Positions 53,228-64,000 of a stretch of DNA of 64,000 bases are shown here, piece after piece. The notes under the pieces were generated by a model. The model worked only from the letters and a program-made list of their open reading frames with translations. It did not search any database and was not told the DNA's origin. Source of the stretch: Allolobophora icterica. Taxonomy: Eukaryota; Annelida; Clitellata; Crassiclitellata; Lumbricidae. The stretch's first letter is position 1, and every line of letters begins with the position of its first letter. The translations under genes were made by a program, and so were the position numbers. The DNA lies in assembly GCA_963556255.1 (NCBI GenBank), contig OY744609.1:24427634-24491633 (forward strand), in the 5' to 3' direction.

Positions 53228-54045
53228 ATTGTTAAAGCTGCTAGCATGGTTAGTTTTCTACACTCAGAAGCCTAAGTTTCCATACCCCATGTTGCGAAAC
53301 CATAAGGCCCACCTAGGTTGTTAAGAGATCTCTGAGCCTATAGGTATCTATAAATAGTTAGTCACCAGTCGTCATTGGTCGCTCGGGCTGTCTTTACATT
53401 GAACTGTAGCCTGTATTATGATGAATGCTCAATACAGATGTCTAAGCATGAATGTTATTGTTATGTCCGCTAACAGTGGTCTGTTTTGTTCTGTCGGTTC
53501 TTTTTTGCCGTTTTGATCTAAACTTAACACTCATTTATTTCAACTCGTTTACCAACCATAGCCTAACTTGGTTTCTCTGACTTATTTGACTTCAACTTGG
53601 CTTTTCCAATGGATTAGGGTTTCAACTGCAATTTCACATGATGCGACTACCGATTGATGCTTTGGGCATTATAAGGGCACTAATGATTAGATTAAATTAC
53701 ATTGTACTGGTTTCTAGACTATCGTGTTAATTGAACTGTAGTGTAAGTAGTCTTTCGTTTTCATCCTGTGCCTTAAACACCAGTCTGTAATTCATAGTAT
53801 GCACAGGATCTAAATTATTAAAGTCTCATATAGGGCCTATATGTAGCTGGATGTCACAGTTTCAAAGTACCAAATCCGTGGCACAGTTTTCCTGCAAGAT
53901 CAAGGGTAGCTTAATCTATATGCCTTAGTGCTGAGTTGATATGCAGATGTCCATAAAGGGAATGGGGTACTGTAAAATACAAACAAATGCAGGCAATGGA
54001 GAGGGAGAGGTCCAAAGTAGGTAATTTTTGCTTACATATTCATAA
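53228..54045. other. Unassigned sequence
   Basis: AT-rich and non-repetitive; no exon of heparanase recognised. Confidence 0.4.
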
Positions 54046-54407
54046 AAAGATTGGAGGCCTTCGAGATGTGGGTGTGGCGCAGAATGGAGAGAGTTAGCTG
54101 GGCGGAGCGGAGGACGAACGAGGAAATCCTGCAAATGGTAGAACAAAGATCACTCATAAGTACTATACGCGGACGACAAAGGAAATGGATCGGGCACATC
54201 CTAAGGAGTGACACTGCTAAGAGACATCATGGAGGGAAGGATGGAGGGGAGAAAGACGCGAGGAAGACCGAGGGCAATGCTGCTAGACTGGATGATGACA
54301 AAAGAAGAAGGATACAGTGGACTGAAGAGAAGAGCACAAGACTGAGAACGATGGCGTCATTGGTCATACGAACCTGCCGGTGGGCAGAGAACATAAAGAA
54401 GAAGAAG
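54046..54407 (+). pseudogene. 5'-truncated EN-RT LINE copy
   Basis: Reads RLEAFEMWVWRRMERVSWAE, GRQRKWIGHILRS and, after a frameshift, the GACCGA/AGGCAATG region matching the end of the intact LINE. 3' end CGAACCTGCCGGTGGGCAGAG then AAGAAGAAGAAG. Its 3' end is closer to the scrap at 9672 than to the intact copy. Confidence 0.92.
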
Positions 54408-54603
54408 AAGATTCTATGGACAACACCGTGGACAAATGAGAGACAATCTTAGTGTAAATAGGCCTAATTATTATTGTCCTTATTCTTGTTTCTCGCTTTG
54501 CAGTGTGATTTTATAGCCTTTTCGTTTAGGCTTGGCTCTCAGTTATTGTCAATTTAATATAAAGCTTGAAACCCAATCACCAGGCTGTTAAAGCTGCAGT
54601 AAT

Positions 54604-55399
54604 GATTTACGTTAATAACGCGATCACAAAACCGCGATCGTCAAAATAGCTATCACAAAATAGCGACGCACAAAAGCGCGACTGCCTCAAAACAGCGAAC
54701 CTCAAAACAGCGATTTGGCCAATTGCGATGACCAATAAACATAAATATACGCCTAAACAGATTATTTTAAATGACCGTTTGAACTTTTAGGAGTTCAATC
54801 AACACACGATTCAACACACGAATCAGTAATCATGTTTAGTATGCCGTTGTCACCATTATTGCATGATTACATAATTATGTAACAATGATTAATATAATTA
54901 GGGTGACCTTGATAGCAGAACCTTAATATGCTCCTTATGGGCTTGCCTATTGACGCCATTGTATGTGACGTCTGTCTGGAAATGTATTTTGTTACGTGAT
55001 CAATAAAACAATATGAATCTGAATCTAATCGCCCTATAGTGGACTATCTACTTGGAATCGGACATAATTTGAGTCTCCAGGTTTAACATTAAATTGATAA
55101 GTAGGCCTATACTTCGTTAGACATTTTAAAGACAGGTTTCACATTAAACTTGTAAGTTAGTTACATTAAATTTGATTAGAGTCTTGTATACTTCATATGT
55201 ATACTTCGTTAAAAGACGTTTAAACGCTATTTTGTGAGGTTTTAACTTGCATTAGAGTCTACGAGTACATTGGAAATAAATCTATTAGATCGCTGTTTTG
55301 GTTGTCGCTATTTTGAGCACTCGCGGTTTTTTGAATCGTTATTTTGTGATCGCTATTTTGACGGTCGCGGTTTTGTGATCGCGGTTATTAACGTATACC
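54604..55399. mobile_element. MITE with ~130-bp inverted repeats built from CGATCACAAAA motifs
   Basis: Starts GATTTACGTTAATAACGCGA and its other end, reversed, reads GGTATACGTTAATAACCGCG. Both arms continue as tandem 16-18 bp modules (GCGATCACAAAAC, GTCAAAATAGC, CTCAAAACAGCGA). Perfect 8-bp duplication GCAGTAAT (54596-54603, 55400-55407). The centre contains an AATAAAACAATATGAATCTG segment like a LINE 3' tail. Superfamily unresolved: hAT, Merlin and P all make about 8-bp duplications. Confidence 0.9.
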
Positions 55400-55486
55400 G
55401 CAGTAATAGCTGTGATATTGATTCTAGGATATAGATAATGTATTGTATTTAAACATTTGTAAAGCGCCTCTAGTAGGGTGCATAGG

Positions 55487-55903
55487 CAGGGCCGCCGACA
55501 GAAATTTCGGGCCCCTAGGCAGAGCAGTCACGGGCCCCTAGGCAGAGCAGTCGCGGGCCCCTAGGCAGAACAGTCACGGGCCCTTAAGCAGAGCAACTTA
55601 CGGGCCTCTTAAAATATCTTTAGGCTTTATATAAATATAATATCGTACGATAGTACGAAAAAAACGCAAATTGAAATAATTAAAGTGCATATATATACAA
55701 CTATGATTTTATTCAGATGCTTGAAGTTTAAACTGATTGTAGTTAAGCGTCAGATAATATATTTTAAAAGGCATAAATCATAAACTTTGTATAACTGATT
55801 ATAATATTTTCCAGAAGTTTATTGCGGGTCCGGCCCGGGCCCCTAAAAAGTCACCGGGCCCCTGGGCATTTGCCCCCTCTGCCCCCCGCTATCGGCGGGC
55901 CTG
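55487..55903. mobile_element. hAT-like MITE in the end of copy B (CAGGGCCGCCGACAG)
   Basis: Ends CAGGGCCGCCGACAG and CTATCGGCGGGCCTG; perfect 8-bp duplication TGCATAGG (55479-55486, 55904-55911), which spans the terminus of copy B. A left subterminal array repeats CGGGCCCCTAGGCAGAGCAG about four times (55508-55600). Confidence 0.95.
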
Positions 55904-56656
55904 TGCATAGGCGCCGACTCCACAGGGGCAACAGGGACGTTCGCCCCAGTGCTCACCAAGGATCGGGGGCGAGAGTATATTTTCGTCCCAGTACATTTTT
56001 GGCCATTCAAAATATCAAAAATTAAAAATGCTTAATAAAACTTACTTATTCACTTTTAATTAAGGAACAAGGAAGCCTCTATGGCCTTCATATTTACTGT
56101 TTCCAAGGGTCCCAAGCTTTTAACTAAAGAAATTTGATGTACTTTTTCCGTGTATGTCTCAGCTTCTCTGCAGTCTGAACTATTCTGCATATATGACGGA
56201 TGCTTCATGATGCATGATACACAGGGCCACAGACGTATGTAAGTGTGGTGTATCCTCACCTATTAACATCTTTGGTCTATACTATGTCACCCTGATGTGT
56301 CCGACAACCGGAGTATTTGACCCTGGTCGAACCATGCCCAGTTGTACACGAGCCAGATTCTCCCCTTTCAGGCGCACAGCCACTGCATACACTTTAACGG
56401 TGTATTCTTCAGCTCCAGCGCTAAGAAATGCCTGAAATAATATCTGCGGCAATCTGCCTTGTTCGTCTGTCTTCTGTTTTCTCTCGCTTTGTCTCTGCAG
56501 TCTCTCTGTCTCAATGTCTCTCTACAAGCCTTGTGGCATCTACACACTACACTGTACAGTGTACACACTACACTGTACACATTACACTGCCTACACAGGA
56601 AATCAGTTTTCATTCTTCATGTTATTTGGCCTCGGGTGAATTTAAAGTAGTTCAAC

Positions 56657-57905
56657 AGAGGGTTGGAGAAAGAGAGCGAATGGAGGTAGGGAGAAAGAGA
56701 GCGAAAGGATGGTGGGACGAAGAGAGCGAAAGGGGGTTGGAGGAAGAAAGCGAATGGAGGGTTGGAGGAAGAGAGCAAATGGAGGGTTGGAGGAAGAGAG
56801 CGAACGGAGGGTTGGAGGAAGAGAGCAAACGGAGGGTTGGAGGAAGAGAGCGAATGGAGGAAGGGAGAAAGAGAGTGAAAGGACGGTGGGAGGAAGAGAG
56901 CGCACGGAGGGTTGGAGGAAGAGAGCAAATGGAGGGTTGGAGGAAGAGAGCGAACGGAGGGTTGGAGGAAGAGAGTGAACGGAGGGTTGGAGGAAGAGAG
57001 CGAACGGAGGGTTGGAGGAAGAGAGCGAATGGAGGGTTGGAGGAAGAGAGCAAACGGAGCGTTGGAGGAAGAGAGTAAATATAGGGTTGGAGGAAGAGAG
57101 CGAATGGAGGGCTGGAGGAAGAGAGAGAACGGAGGGTTGGAGGAAGAGAGCGAACGGAGGGTTGGAGGAGGAGAGAGTACGAAGGGTTGGAGGAAGAGAG
57201 CAAATGGAGGGTTGGAGGAAGAGAGAGAATGGAGGGTTGGAGGAATAGAGAGAATGGAGGGTTGGAGGAAGAGAGAGAATGGAGGGTTGGAGGAATAGAG
57301 AGAATGGAGGGTTGGAGGAAGAGAGAGAATGGAGGGTTGGAGGAAGAGAGAGAATGGAGGGTTGGAGGAAGAGAGAGAATGGAGGGTTGGAGGAAGAGAG
57401 AGAACGGAGGGTTGGAGGAAGAGAACGAACGGAGGGTTGGAGGAAGAGAGCGAACGGAGGGTTGGAGGAAGAGAGCGAACGGAGGGTTGGAGGAAGAGAG
57501 AGAACGGAGGGTTGGAGGAAGAGAGAGAATGGAGGGTTGGAGGAAGAGAGAGAATGGAGGGTTGGAGGAAGAGAGAGAACGGAGGGTTGGAGGAAGAGAG
57601 AGAATGGAGGGTTGGAGGAAGAGAGAGAATGGAGGGTTGGTGGAAGAGAGAGAACGGAGGGTTGGAGGAAGAGAGAGAATGGAGGGTTGGAGGAAGAGAG
57701 AGAATGGAGGGTTAGAGGAAGAGAGAGAACGGAGGGTTGGAGGAAGAGAGAGAATGGAGGGCTGGATGAAGAGAGAGAATGGAGGGTTGGAGGAAGAGAG
57801 AGAATGGAGGGTTGGAGGAGGAGAGAGAATGGAGGGTTGGAGGAGGAGAGAAAATGGAGGGTTGGAGGAAGAGAGAGAGAATGGAGGGTTGGAGGAAGAG
57901 AACGA
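56657..57905 (-). repeat. 25-bp minisatellite array of copy B (~50 units)
   Basis: Same unit as in A, with its G-rich strand on plus. Translations of this array and of the array in C are the same over hundreds of residues, so unit order is conserved between them. The first third is rich in GCGAA/GCAAA variants, the rest in AGAAT/AGAAC variants. Confidence 0.97.
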
Positions 57906-59140
57906 CCGGACTAGTCCCTCTTGTTCAGAATACAGTGATTCGTTTACTTTTAAACAAACGAAAGAAATGTCTAATTGCCGGCTAAAGCTCTCCTGAACCA
58001 GAGAAACTAAGACTCAGCTGATGGTAAGGAACTTCAAAATTTAGAATAGCAGGTGTTTGGTTTGCGTCTTAAGTAGTAAGACATAAGTTAGGGGCCTATC
58101 TGCTTCACTGTGTGAAGCATTTAATTTTTGTTTTATAATTCAAGACAATTTAACTTCAATTATTAATCTCACTTGAACTATTCAGTAGGGTAACCTAACC
58201 TATTGACTATTGTAGGGCCTACTGCACGTGCATGATGAAGTACTCCGTTCATAATTGTTCATTCATTAAGTACATGTAAATCTTATATCTGCAGTGTTAG
58301 TGTACAGTGTACACTATAGCTATGCATGTAGCATGTAACTAGTCTATGAGCGACAGGCCAAATTGACCAATTTTTTTCTTGTATTCTTGTTTTGTCTTGA
58401 ACTATTAATGTGACTTGAAATATGTATGGCTCATTGATGAAAACGTTCAATCCTTTTTTTACTTAACTAATTGCAGTTTTAAATAGCTATCTCAGTACTT
58501 TAACTTTTTAATGGGTAAGGGCCCCCAAGCTTAGAATGTCCAAGGCCTCTGCTAGGTCGTTATGCCACTGGTTGCTAACAATCTTTCAAAGCATAATTAT
58601 TTATTGTTACAGCCATAAAGGTTACTAATTATATAATGACTTACTATTGTCATTACGATGGATAAGTTTGTTGTGAAACTTTCAAGCTTAGATGAACCGC
58701 ACAAGCGACTGTGCCACCGCCGCCGGTTGCTATGTGCTTGTCTTTATCATGATTGTTGCATAGCATTACAATTAGTCTCTTCCCAGTTGAAAGGGCTTGA
58801 GGAAAGGGGGAATTCGGAGAGGGGGAAGACAGGGCATGATAGGCGATGGGATCACATCCGATCACGGGATCTTGGGAATGGAATTCTTGCCCCAGTACCT
58901 TTTACTAAAAGTCGGCGCCTATGGTAGGGTGAACCGTTCAGAAGCGCTCCCAGTGCACAAGGCCAAAGAAAACTAATACGTCTCGAGGAAAGCAAAAGAA
59001 GACGAGGGGTTACCTATTAAAACTTGAGAGCGAGTAGAAGGAGACAGTGTATTCCAGAGAGAGGGACCAATTGAGGCAAAAGATCTGGACTGCGCCATAG
59101 CTGTTCTAGTATGAGGAACTGAAATAGAAAATGTGATATA

Positions 59141-59458
59141 GGCTAGGCCTAATGTTACAGGCATTTATAGACACCTTTTAATGTAGAAGACAGCTAAACA
59201 TCAATTTTAAACTTTTAAACAGTTTATTTCTCAGTTTGTGTTTTTACGTAAGTTAGGTATTTTATTAACTGATGATTAAGCTTATCTTGTAATATAACAG
59301 ACCACATAGGCCTACCATTTTCTTTTATACTGGATGTTTAATTTAATCTGCATAATAGCACAAGGTTGAAAATCAGTGGCCATTCAATTTCAATTATGCA
59401 GAAGCATCTGTTGTTTATTTAAATGTCTGTAACATTCTATCATGGTGTCTATACCATA
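59141..59458. other. Spacer between copies B and C
   Basis: Unique AT-rich sequence, no gene seen. With the LINE remnant to its left it forms the 535-bp loop between the inverted copies B and C. Confidence 0.5.
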
Positions 59459-62400
59459 CATAGGCGCCGACTTTTAGTAAAAGGTACTGGGGCAAGAATT
59501 CCATTCCCAAGATCCCGTGATCGGATGTGATCCCATCGCCTATCATGCCCTGTCTTCCCCCTCTCCGAATTCCCCCTTTCCTCAAGCCCTTTCAACTGGG
59601 AAGAGACTAATTGTAATGCTATGCAACAATCATGATAAAGACAAGCACATAGCAACCGGCGGCGGTGGCACAGTCGCTTGTGCGGTTCATCTAAGCTTGA
59701 AAGTTTCACAACAAACTTATCCATCGTAATGACAATAGTAAGTCATTATATAATTAGTAACCTTTATGGCTGTAACAATAAATAATTATGCTTTGAAAGA
59801 TTGTTAACAACCAGTGGCATAACGACCTAGCAGAGGCCTTGGACATTCTAAGCTTGGGGGCCCTTACCCATTAAAAAGTTAAAGTACTGAGATAGCTATT
59901 TAAAACTGCAATTAGTTAAGTAAAAAAAGGATTGAACGTTTTCATCAATGAGCCATACATATTTCAAGTCACATTAATAGTTCAAGACAAAACAAGAATA
60001 CAAGAAAAAAATTGGTCAATTTGGCCTGTCGCTCATAGACTAGTTACATGCTACATGCATAGCTATAGTGTACACTGTACACTAACACTGCAGATATAAG
60101 ATTTACATGTACTTAATGAATGAACAATTATGAACGGAGTACTTCATCATGCACGTGCAGTAGGCCCTACAATAGTCAATAGGTTAGGTTACCCTACTGA
60201 ATAGTTCAAGTGAGATTAATAATTGAAGTTAAATTGTCTTGAATTATAAAACAAAAATTAAATGCTTCACACAGTGAAGCAGATAGGCCCCTAACTTATG
60301 TCTTACTACTTAAGACGCAAACCAAACACCTGCTATTCTAAATTTTGAAGTTCCTTACCATCAGCTGAGTCTTAGTTTCTCTGGTTCAGGAGAGCTTTAG
60401 CCGGCAATTAGACATTTCTTTCGTTTGTTTAAAAGTAAACGAATCACTGTATTCTGAACAAGAGGGACTAGTCCGGTCGTTCTCTTCCTCCAACCCTCCA
60501 TTCTCTCTCTCTTCCTCCAACCCTCCATTTTCTCTCCTCCTCCAACCCTCCATTCTCTCTCCTCCTCCAACCCTCCATTCTCTCTCTTCCTCCAACCCTC
60601 CATTCTCTCTCTTCATCCAGCCCTCCATTCTCTCTCTTCCTCCAACCCTCCGTTCTCTCTCTTCCTCTAACCCTCCATTCTCTCTCTTCCTCCAACCCTC
60701 CATTCTCTCTCTTCCTCCAACCCTCCGTTCTCTCTCTTCCACCAACCCTCCATTCTCTCTCTTCCTCCAACCCTCCATTCTCTCTCTTCCTCCAACCCTC
60801 CGTTCTCTCTCTTCCTCCAACCCTCCATTCTCTCTCTTCCTCCAACCCTCCATTCTCTCTCTTCCTCCAACCCTCCGTTCTCTCTCTTCCTCCAACCCTC
60901 CGTTCGCTCTCTTCCTCCAACCCTCCGTTCGCTCTCTTCCTCCAACCCTCCGTTCGTTCTCTTCCTCCAACCCTCCGTTCTCTCTCTTCCTCCAACCCTC
61001 CATTCTCTCTCTTCCTCCAACCCTCCATTCTCTCTCTTCCTCCAACCCTCCATTCTCTCTCTTCCTCCAACCCTCCATTCTCTCTATTCCTCCAACCCTC
61101 CATTCTCTCTCTTCCTCCAACCCTCCATTCTCTCTATTCCTCCAACCCTCCATTCTCTCTCTTCCTCCAACCCTCCATTTGCTCTCTTCCTCCAACCCTT
61201 CGTACTCTCTCCTCCTCCAACCCTCCGTTCGCTCTCTTCCTCCAACCCTCCGTTCTCTCTCTTCCTCCAGCCCTCCATTCGCTCTCTTCCTCCAACCCTA
61301 TATTTACTCTCTTCCTCCAACGCTCCGTTTGCTCTCTTCCTCCAACCCTCCATTCGCTCTCTTCCTCCAACCCTCCGTTCGCTCTCTTCCTCCAACCCTC
61401 CGTTCACTCTCTTCCTCCAACCCTCCGTTCGCTCTCTTCCTCCAACCCTCCATTTGCTCTCTTCCTCCAACCCTCCGTGCGCTCTCTTCCTCCCACCGTC
61501 CTTTCACTCTCTTTCTCCCTTCCTCCATTCGCTCTCTTCCTCCAACCCTCCGTTTGCTCTCTTCCTCCAACCCTCCGTTCGCTCTCTTCCTCCAACCCTC
61601 CATTTGCTCTCTTCCTCCAACCCTCCATTCGCTTTCTTCCTCCAACCCCCTTTCGCTCTCTTCGTCCCACCATCCTTTCGCTCTCTTTCTCCCTACCTCC
61701 ATTCGCTCTCTTTCTCCAACCCTCTGTTGAACTACTTTAAATTCACCCGAGGCCAAATAACATGAAGAATGAAAACTGATTTCCTGTGTAGGCAGTGTAA
61801 TGTGTACAGTGTAGTGTGTACACTGTACAGTGTAGTGTGTAGATGCCACAAGGCTTGTAGAGAGACATTGAGACAGAGAGACTGCAGAGACAAAGCGAGA
61901 GAAAACAGAAGACAGACGAACAAGGCAGATTGCCGCAGATATTATTTCAGGCATTTCTTAGCGCTGGAGCTGAAGAATACACCGTTAAAGTGTATGCAGT
62001 GGCTGTGCGCCTGAAAGGGGAGAATCTGGCTCGTGTACAACTGGGCATGGTTCGACCAGGGTCAAATACTCCGGTTGTCGGACACATCAGGGTGACATAG
62101 TATAGACCAAAGATGTTAATAGGTGAGGATACACCACACTTACATACGTCTGTGGCCCTGTGTATCATGCATCATGAAGCATCCGTCATATATGCAGAAT
62201 AGTTCAGACTGCAGAGAAGCTGAGACATACACGGAAAAAGTACATCAAATTTCTTTAGTTAAAAGCTTGGGACCCTTGGAAACAGTAAATATGAAGGCCA
62301 TAGAGGCTTCCTTGTTCCTTAATTAAAAGTGAATAAGTAAGTTTTATTAAGCATTTTTAATTTTTGATATTTTGAATGGCCAAAAATGTACTGGGACGAA

Positions 62401-62476
62401 AATATACTCTCGCCCCCGATCCTTGGTGAGCACTGGGGCGAACGTCCCTGTTGCCCCTGTGGAGTCGGCGCCTATG
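59459..62476 (+). mobile_element. Minisatellite-bearing hAT-like transposon, copy C (3018 bp)
   Basis: Same 14-bp termini; perfect 8-bp duplication ATACCATA (59451-59458, 62477-62484). Nearly identical to inverted B: one difference noticed by eye is GGTTGCTAAC in B (about 58570) against GGTTGTTAAC in C. Both differ from A by small indels, for example ATGTCTTACTACTT in C for ATGTACTACTT in A. Confidence 0.97.
60475..61729 (+). repeat. 25-bp minisatellite array of copy C (~50 units)
   Basis: Mirror of the B array, C-rich strand on plus. Ends in the degenerate units CTTTCTCCCTACCTCC and CTTTCTCCAACCCTCTG, as in A and B. Confidence 0.97.
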
Positions 62477-62507
62477 ATACCATAGAGAGCGGTTAAAGTG
62501 GTTTGGG

Positions 62508-62691
62508 TAAGCAGTGGGAACGCCAAAGAACGCAAGCAAAGCAAAGAATTTCGACTGCAGTGGGAACGCCGATTCGACCGTTCCCACTCCACTTAAACCT
62601 CTGACCATCTGTAGACAAGTGCTTGAAGTGCTCTGTTTTGATCATGGGTTCTCTGTTTGGTAGAATTCTGCTGATGAGTTTTCTACTTTTC
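62508..62691. repeat. 184-bp duplicated segment, unit 1
   Basis: TAAGCAGTGGGAACGCC ... GAGTTTTCTACTTTTC, repeated at 63585-63768. Its first 90 bp with the preceding GGTTAAAGTGGTTTGGG form an inverted arrangement (CCCACTCCACTTAAACC), possibly a small MITE. Confidence 0.92.
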
Positions 62692-62954
62692 TTGAAGTTT
62701 CTCTTTACAAGTTTTCATTTATGCTATGTTATGTTATTTTAATTTGCGTAATGTTGTAACAATGAAAGTGGAGACGCAGCCTTGACTATCACCACAATTA
62801 ATTACTTTTATTATAATAAGGCTATTTGAAAAAAGAATTTAAACAACACGGTTAAGGAATTGCTCTAACAATGGTTAGACTTTCCTAAATGGAAAAGATT
62901 GTAGATTGGCATCCTAATTCATGCCAAATTTTTTGACTGAATAAAATAAAAGGG
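62692..62954. other. Unassigned sequence
   Basis: AT-rich; nothing recognised. Confidence 0.4.
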
Positions 62955-63130
62955 CGGGGGACGCGGTGGTGTAGTGGTGTAGGTCGGTGCCTTGTAACTG
63001 CAGGGTCGCAGGTTCGAATCCAGCTCAAGCCACTGCATAGCGACTCAAGTGCTTCTGAATCGTTGCTTCGATCTTATCGACTGTCTATGAAATACGGCAC
63101 TCTAATCTCCAGTCTTTATTTATTTATTTT
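62955..63130 (+). mobile_element. tRNA-derived SINE sharing its tail with the 10.4-kb LINE
   Basis: The head has an A box TGGTGTAGTGG and B box GGTTCGAATCC about 45 bp apart, as in a tRNA gene, but no intact cloverleaf end. The 3' part (about 63043-63112: AGTGCTTCTGAATCGTTGC, ATCGACTGT, GGCACT, AATCTC) matches, motif for motif, the 3' UTR of the LINE at 10413-10490. The tail is TTTATTTATTTATTTT. A SINE of this design would be copied by that LINE's reverse transcriptase. Confidence 0.88.
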
Positions 63131-63347
63131 AAAATTAGGAACATTTGCTTTTATTAATATGAAGACTGGTGTAAGCCTAATCTTTTGCTCTTAAGTTAAA
63201 TGAGTGTTATATTTATTTAGGGTTGTCAACTCGACTGGTGGCTTCCTCAAAGGCGTAACATTTCATCAGTGAGTGAAACTATGAAAATTGTGTGTTGGAA
63301 GGGTATTTCAGTTCAGCCTGTACAATTAATGGCAAAGGGGTGATAGG

Positions 63348-63412
63348 CAGTCTTGTTGTCAAGACCTTAAACCTCAAGACCAAGACCAAGACCACGACCC
63401 AAACATCACAAT
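63348..63412 (+). mobile_element. Left-end fragment of a GACCAA-array hAT element
   Basis: CAGTCTTGTTGTCAAGACC and AAACCTCAAGACCAAGACC match the left end of the 32559 element. Cut off before a (TA)n array. Confidence 0.9.
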
Positions 63413-63436
63413 CATATCCACCCTATTCCTCAGAGG

Positions 63437-63768
<332 letters not shown>

Positions 63769-63777
63769 TACTTTTCT

Positions 63778-64000
<223 letters not shown>

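Larger units (their letters stand above)
55481..58923 (-). mobile_element. Minisatellite-bearing hAT-like transposon, copy B
   Basis: Inverted relative to A. The uninterrupted body is 55906-58923 (3018 bp), the same length as C. Terminal 14-bp repeats as in A, and a perfect 8-bp duplication GTAGGGTG at 55473-55480 and 58924-58931, once the MITE 55487-55903 in its first bases is taken into account. It carries the uninterrupted GTGTACAG site that is filled by a hAT element in A. Confidence 0.96.
55440..59140 (-). pseudogene. CR1/L2-type LINE 3' fragment, split by transposon B
   Basis: The right part (58932-59140, minus) reads AQSRSFASIGPSLWNTLSPS, matching the LINE at 25926 (AQSRSFASIGPALWNELPPF), and continues into 3' UTR GGGAGCGCTTCTGAACGG. 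The left part (55440-55472) continues it: AGAGGCGCTTTACAAATG then AATACAATACA. Element B (with its MITE) lies exactly between, at the GTAGGGTG target duplication. Confidence 0.9.

Noticed and set aside
53228..54045. Search for heparanase exon 5 in the non-repetitive stretch
   Set aside because: No W-H-H-Y-Y-type or nucleophile Glu motif was found on plus in any frame by eye.

Overview
The window is animal (metazoan) nuclear DNA, most likely from a marine invertebrate. It holds spliced genes with GT-AG introns, including an ESCRT-III gene and a heparanase-like gene. It also holds tRNA-derived SINEs, several LINE clades, a Ty3/gypsy LTR element whose integrase lies upstream of the reverse transcriptase (a Gmr1-like order, reported from deuterostomes) and many short DNA transposons. 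I cannot name the species. The deuterostome suggestion is inference from that one element.

Host genes. (1) 1688-3147 (+) is the 3' exon of a single-pass membrane protein with six kelch-like repeats. (2) 5709-10181 (-) is a complete five-exon CHMP4 (Snf7/Vps32) gene of 215 residues, with one GC-AG intron. (3) 35372-49533 (+) is the first four coding exons of a heparanase-like GH79 enzyme. Its catalytic Glu codon is split by a 10.8-kb intron that carries a 10.1-kb transposon. The remaining exons were not found and probably lie beyond the window.

Mobile DNA fills most of the rest. From left to right: a CR1/L2-type LINE ending about 180 bp upstream of the CHMP4 start (10361-12970); a hAT-like element with a nested LINE piece (13040-14362); a LINE tail with a restriction-like endonuclease, split by a 183-bp MITE (14923-15990); two copies of a tRNA-Arg-derived SINE (16-17.5 kb); the young Gmr1-like LTR element with a 5-bp target duplication (17708-23712); LINE fragments (24-26 kb); a pogo-like transposon relic opened by at least four nested elements (26516-32476); a hAT element with GACCAA-repeat ends (32559-33490); and further LINE and MITE pieces up to 35 kb.

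The most striking object is a DNA transposon family with perfect 14-bp terminal inverted repeats (CATAGGCGCCGACT) and perfect 8-bp target duplications, carrying an internal 25-bp minisatellite. Three full copies are present: A (38823-48965, about 246 units, with two further nested hAT elements), B (55481-58923, inverted) and C (59459-62476). B and C are the same length and nearly identical, and face each other as a 6.6-kb inverted pair. The G-rich strand of the minisatellite has no stop trinucleotide, so every frame stays open for kilobases. Each unit also carries a four-GG-run motif that could form a two-tetrad G-quadruplex.

An apparently intact EN-RT LINE (989 codons, 50233-53202) lies between A and B. 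Altogether about eighteen insertions with readable 8-bp target duplications can be delimited, many nested, so insertion order can be read directly from the sequence. At 62955-63130 is a SINE whose 3' tail matches the 3' tail of the LINE at 10.4 kb, which suggests a SINE and its LINE partner in one window.
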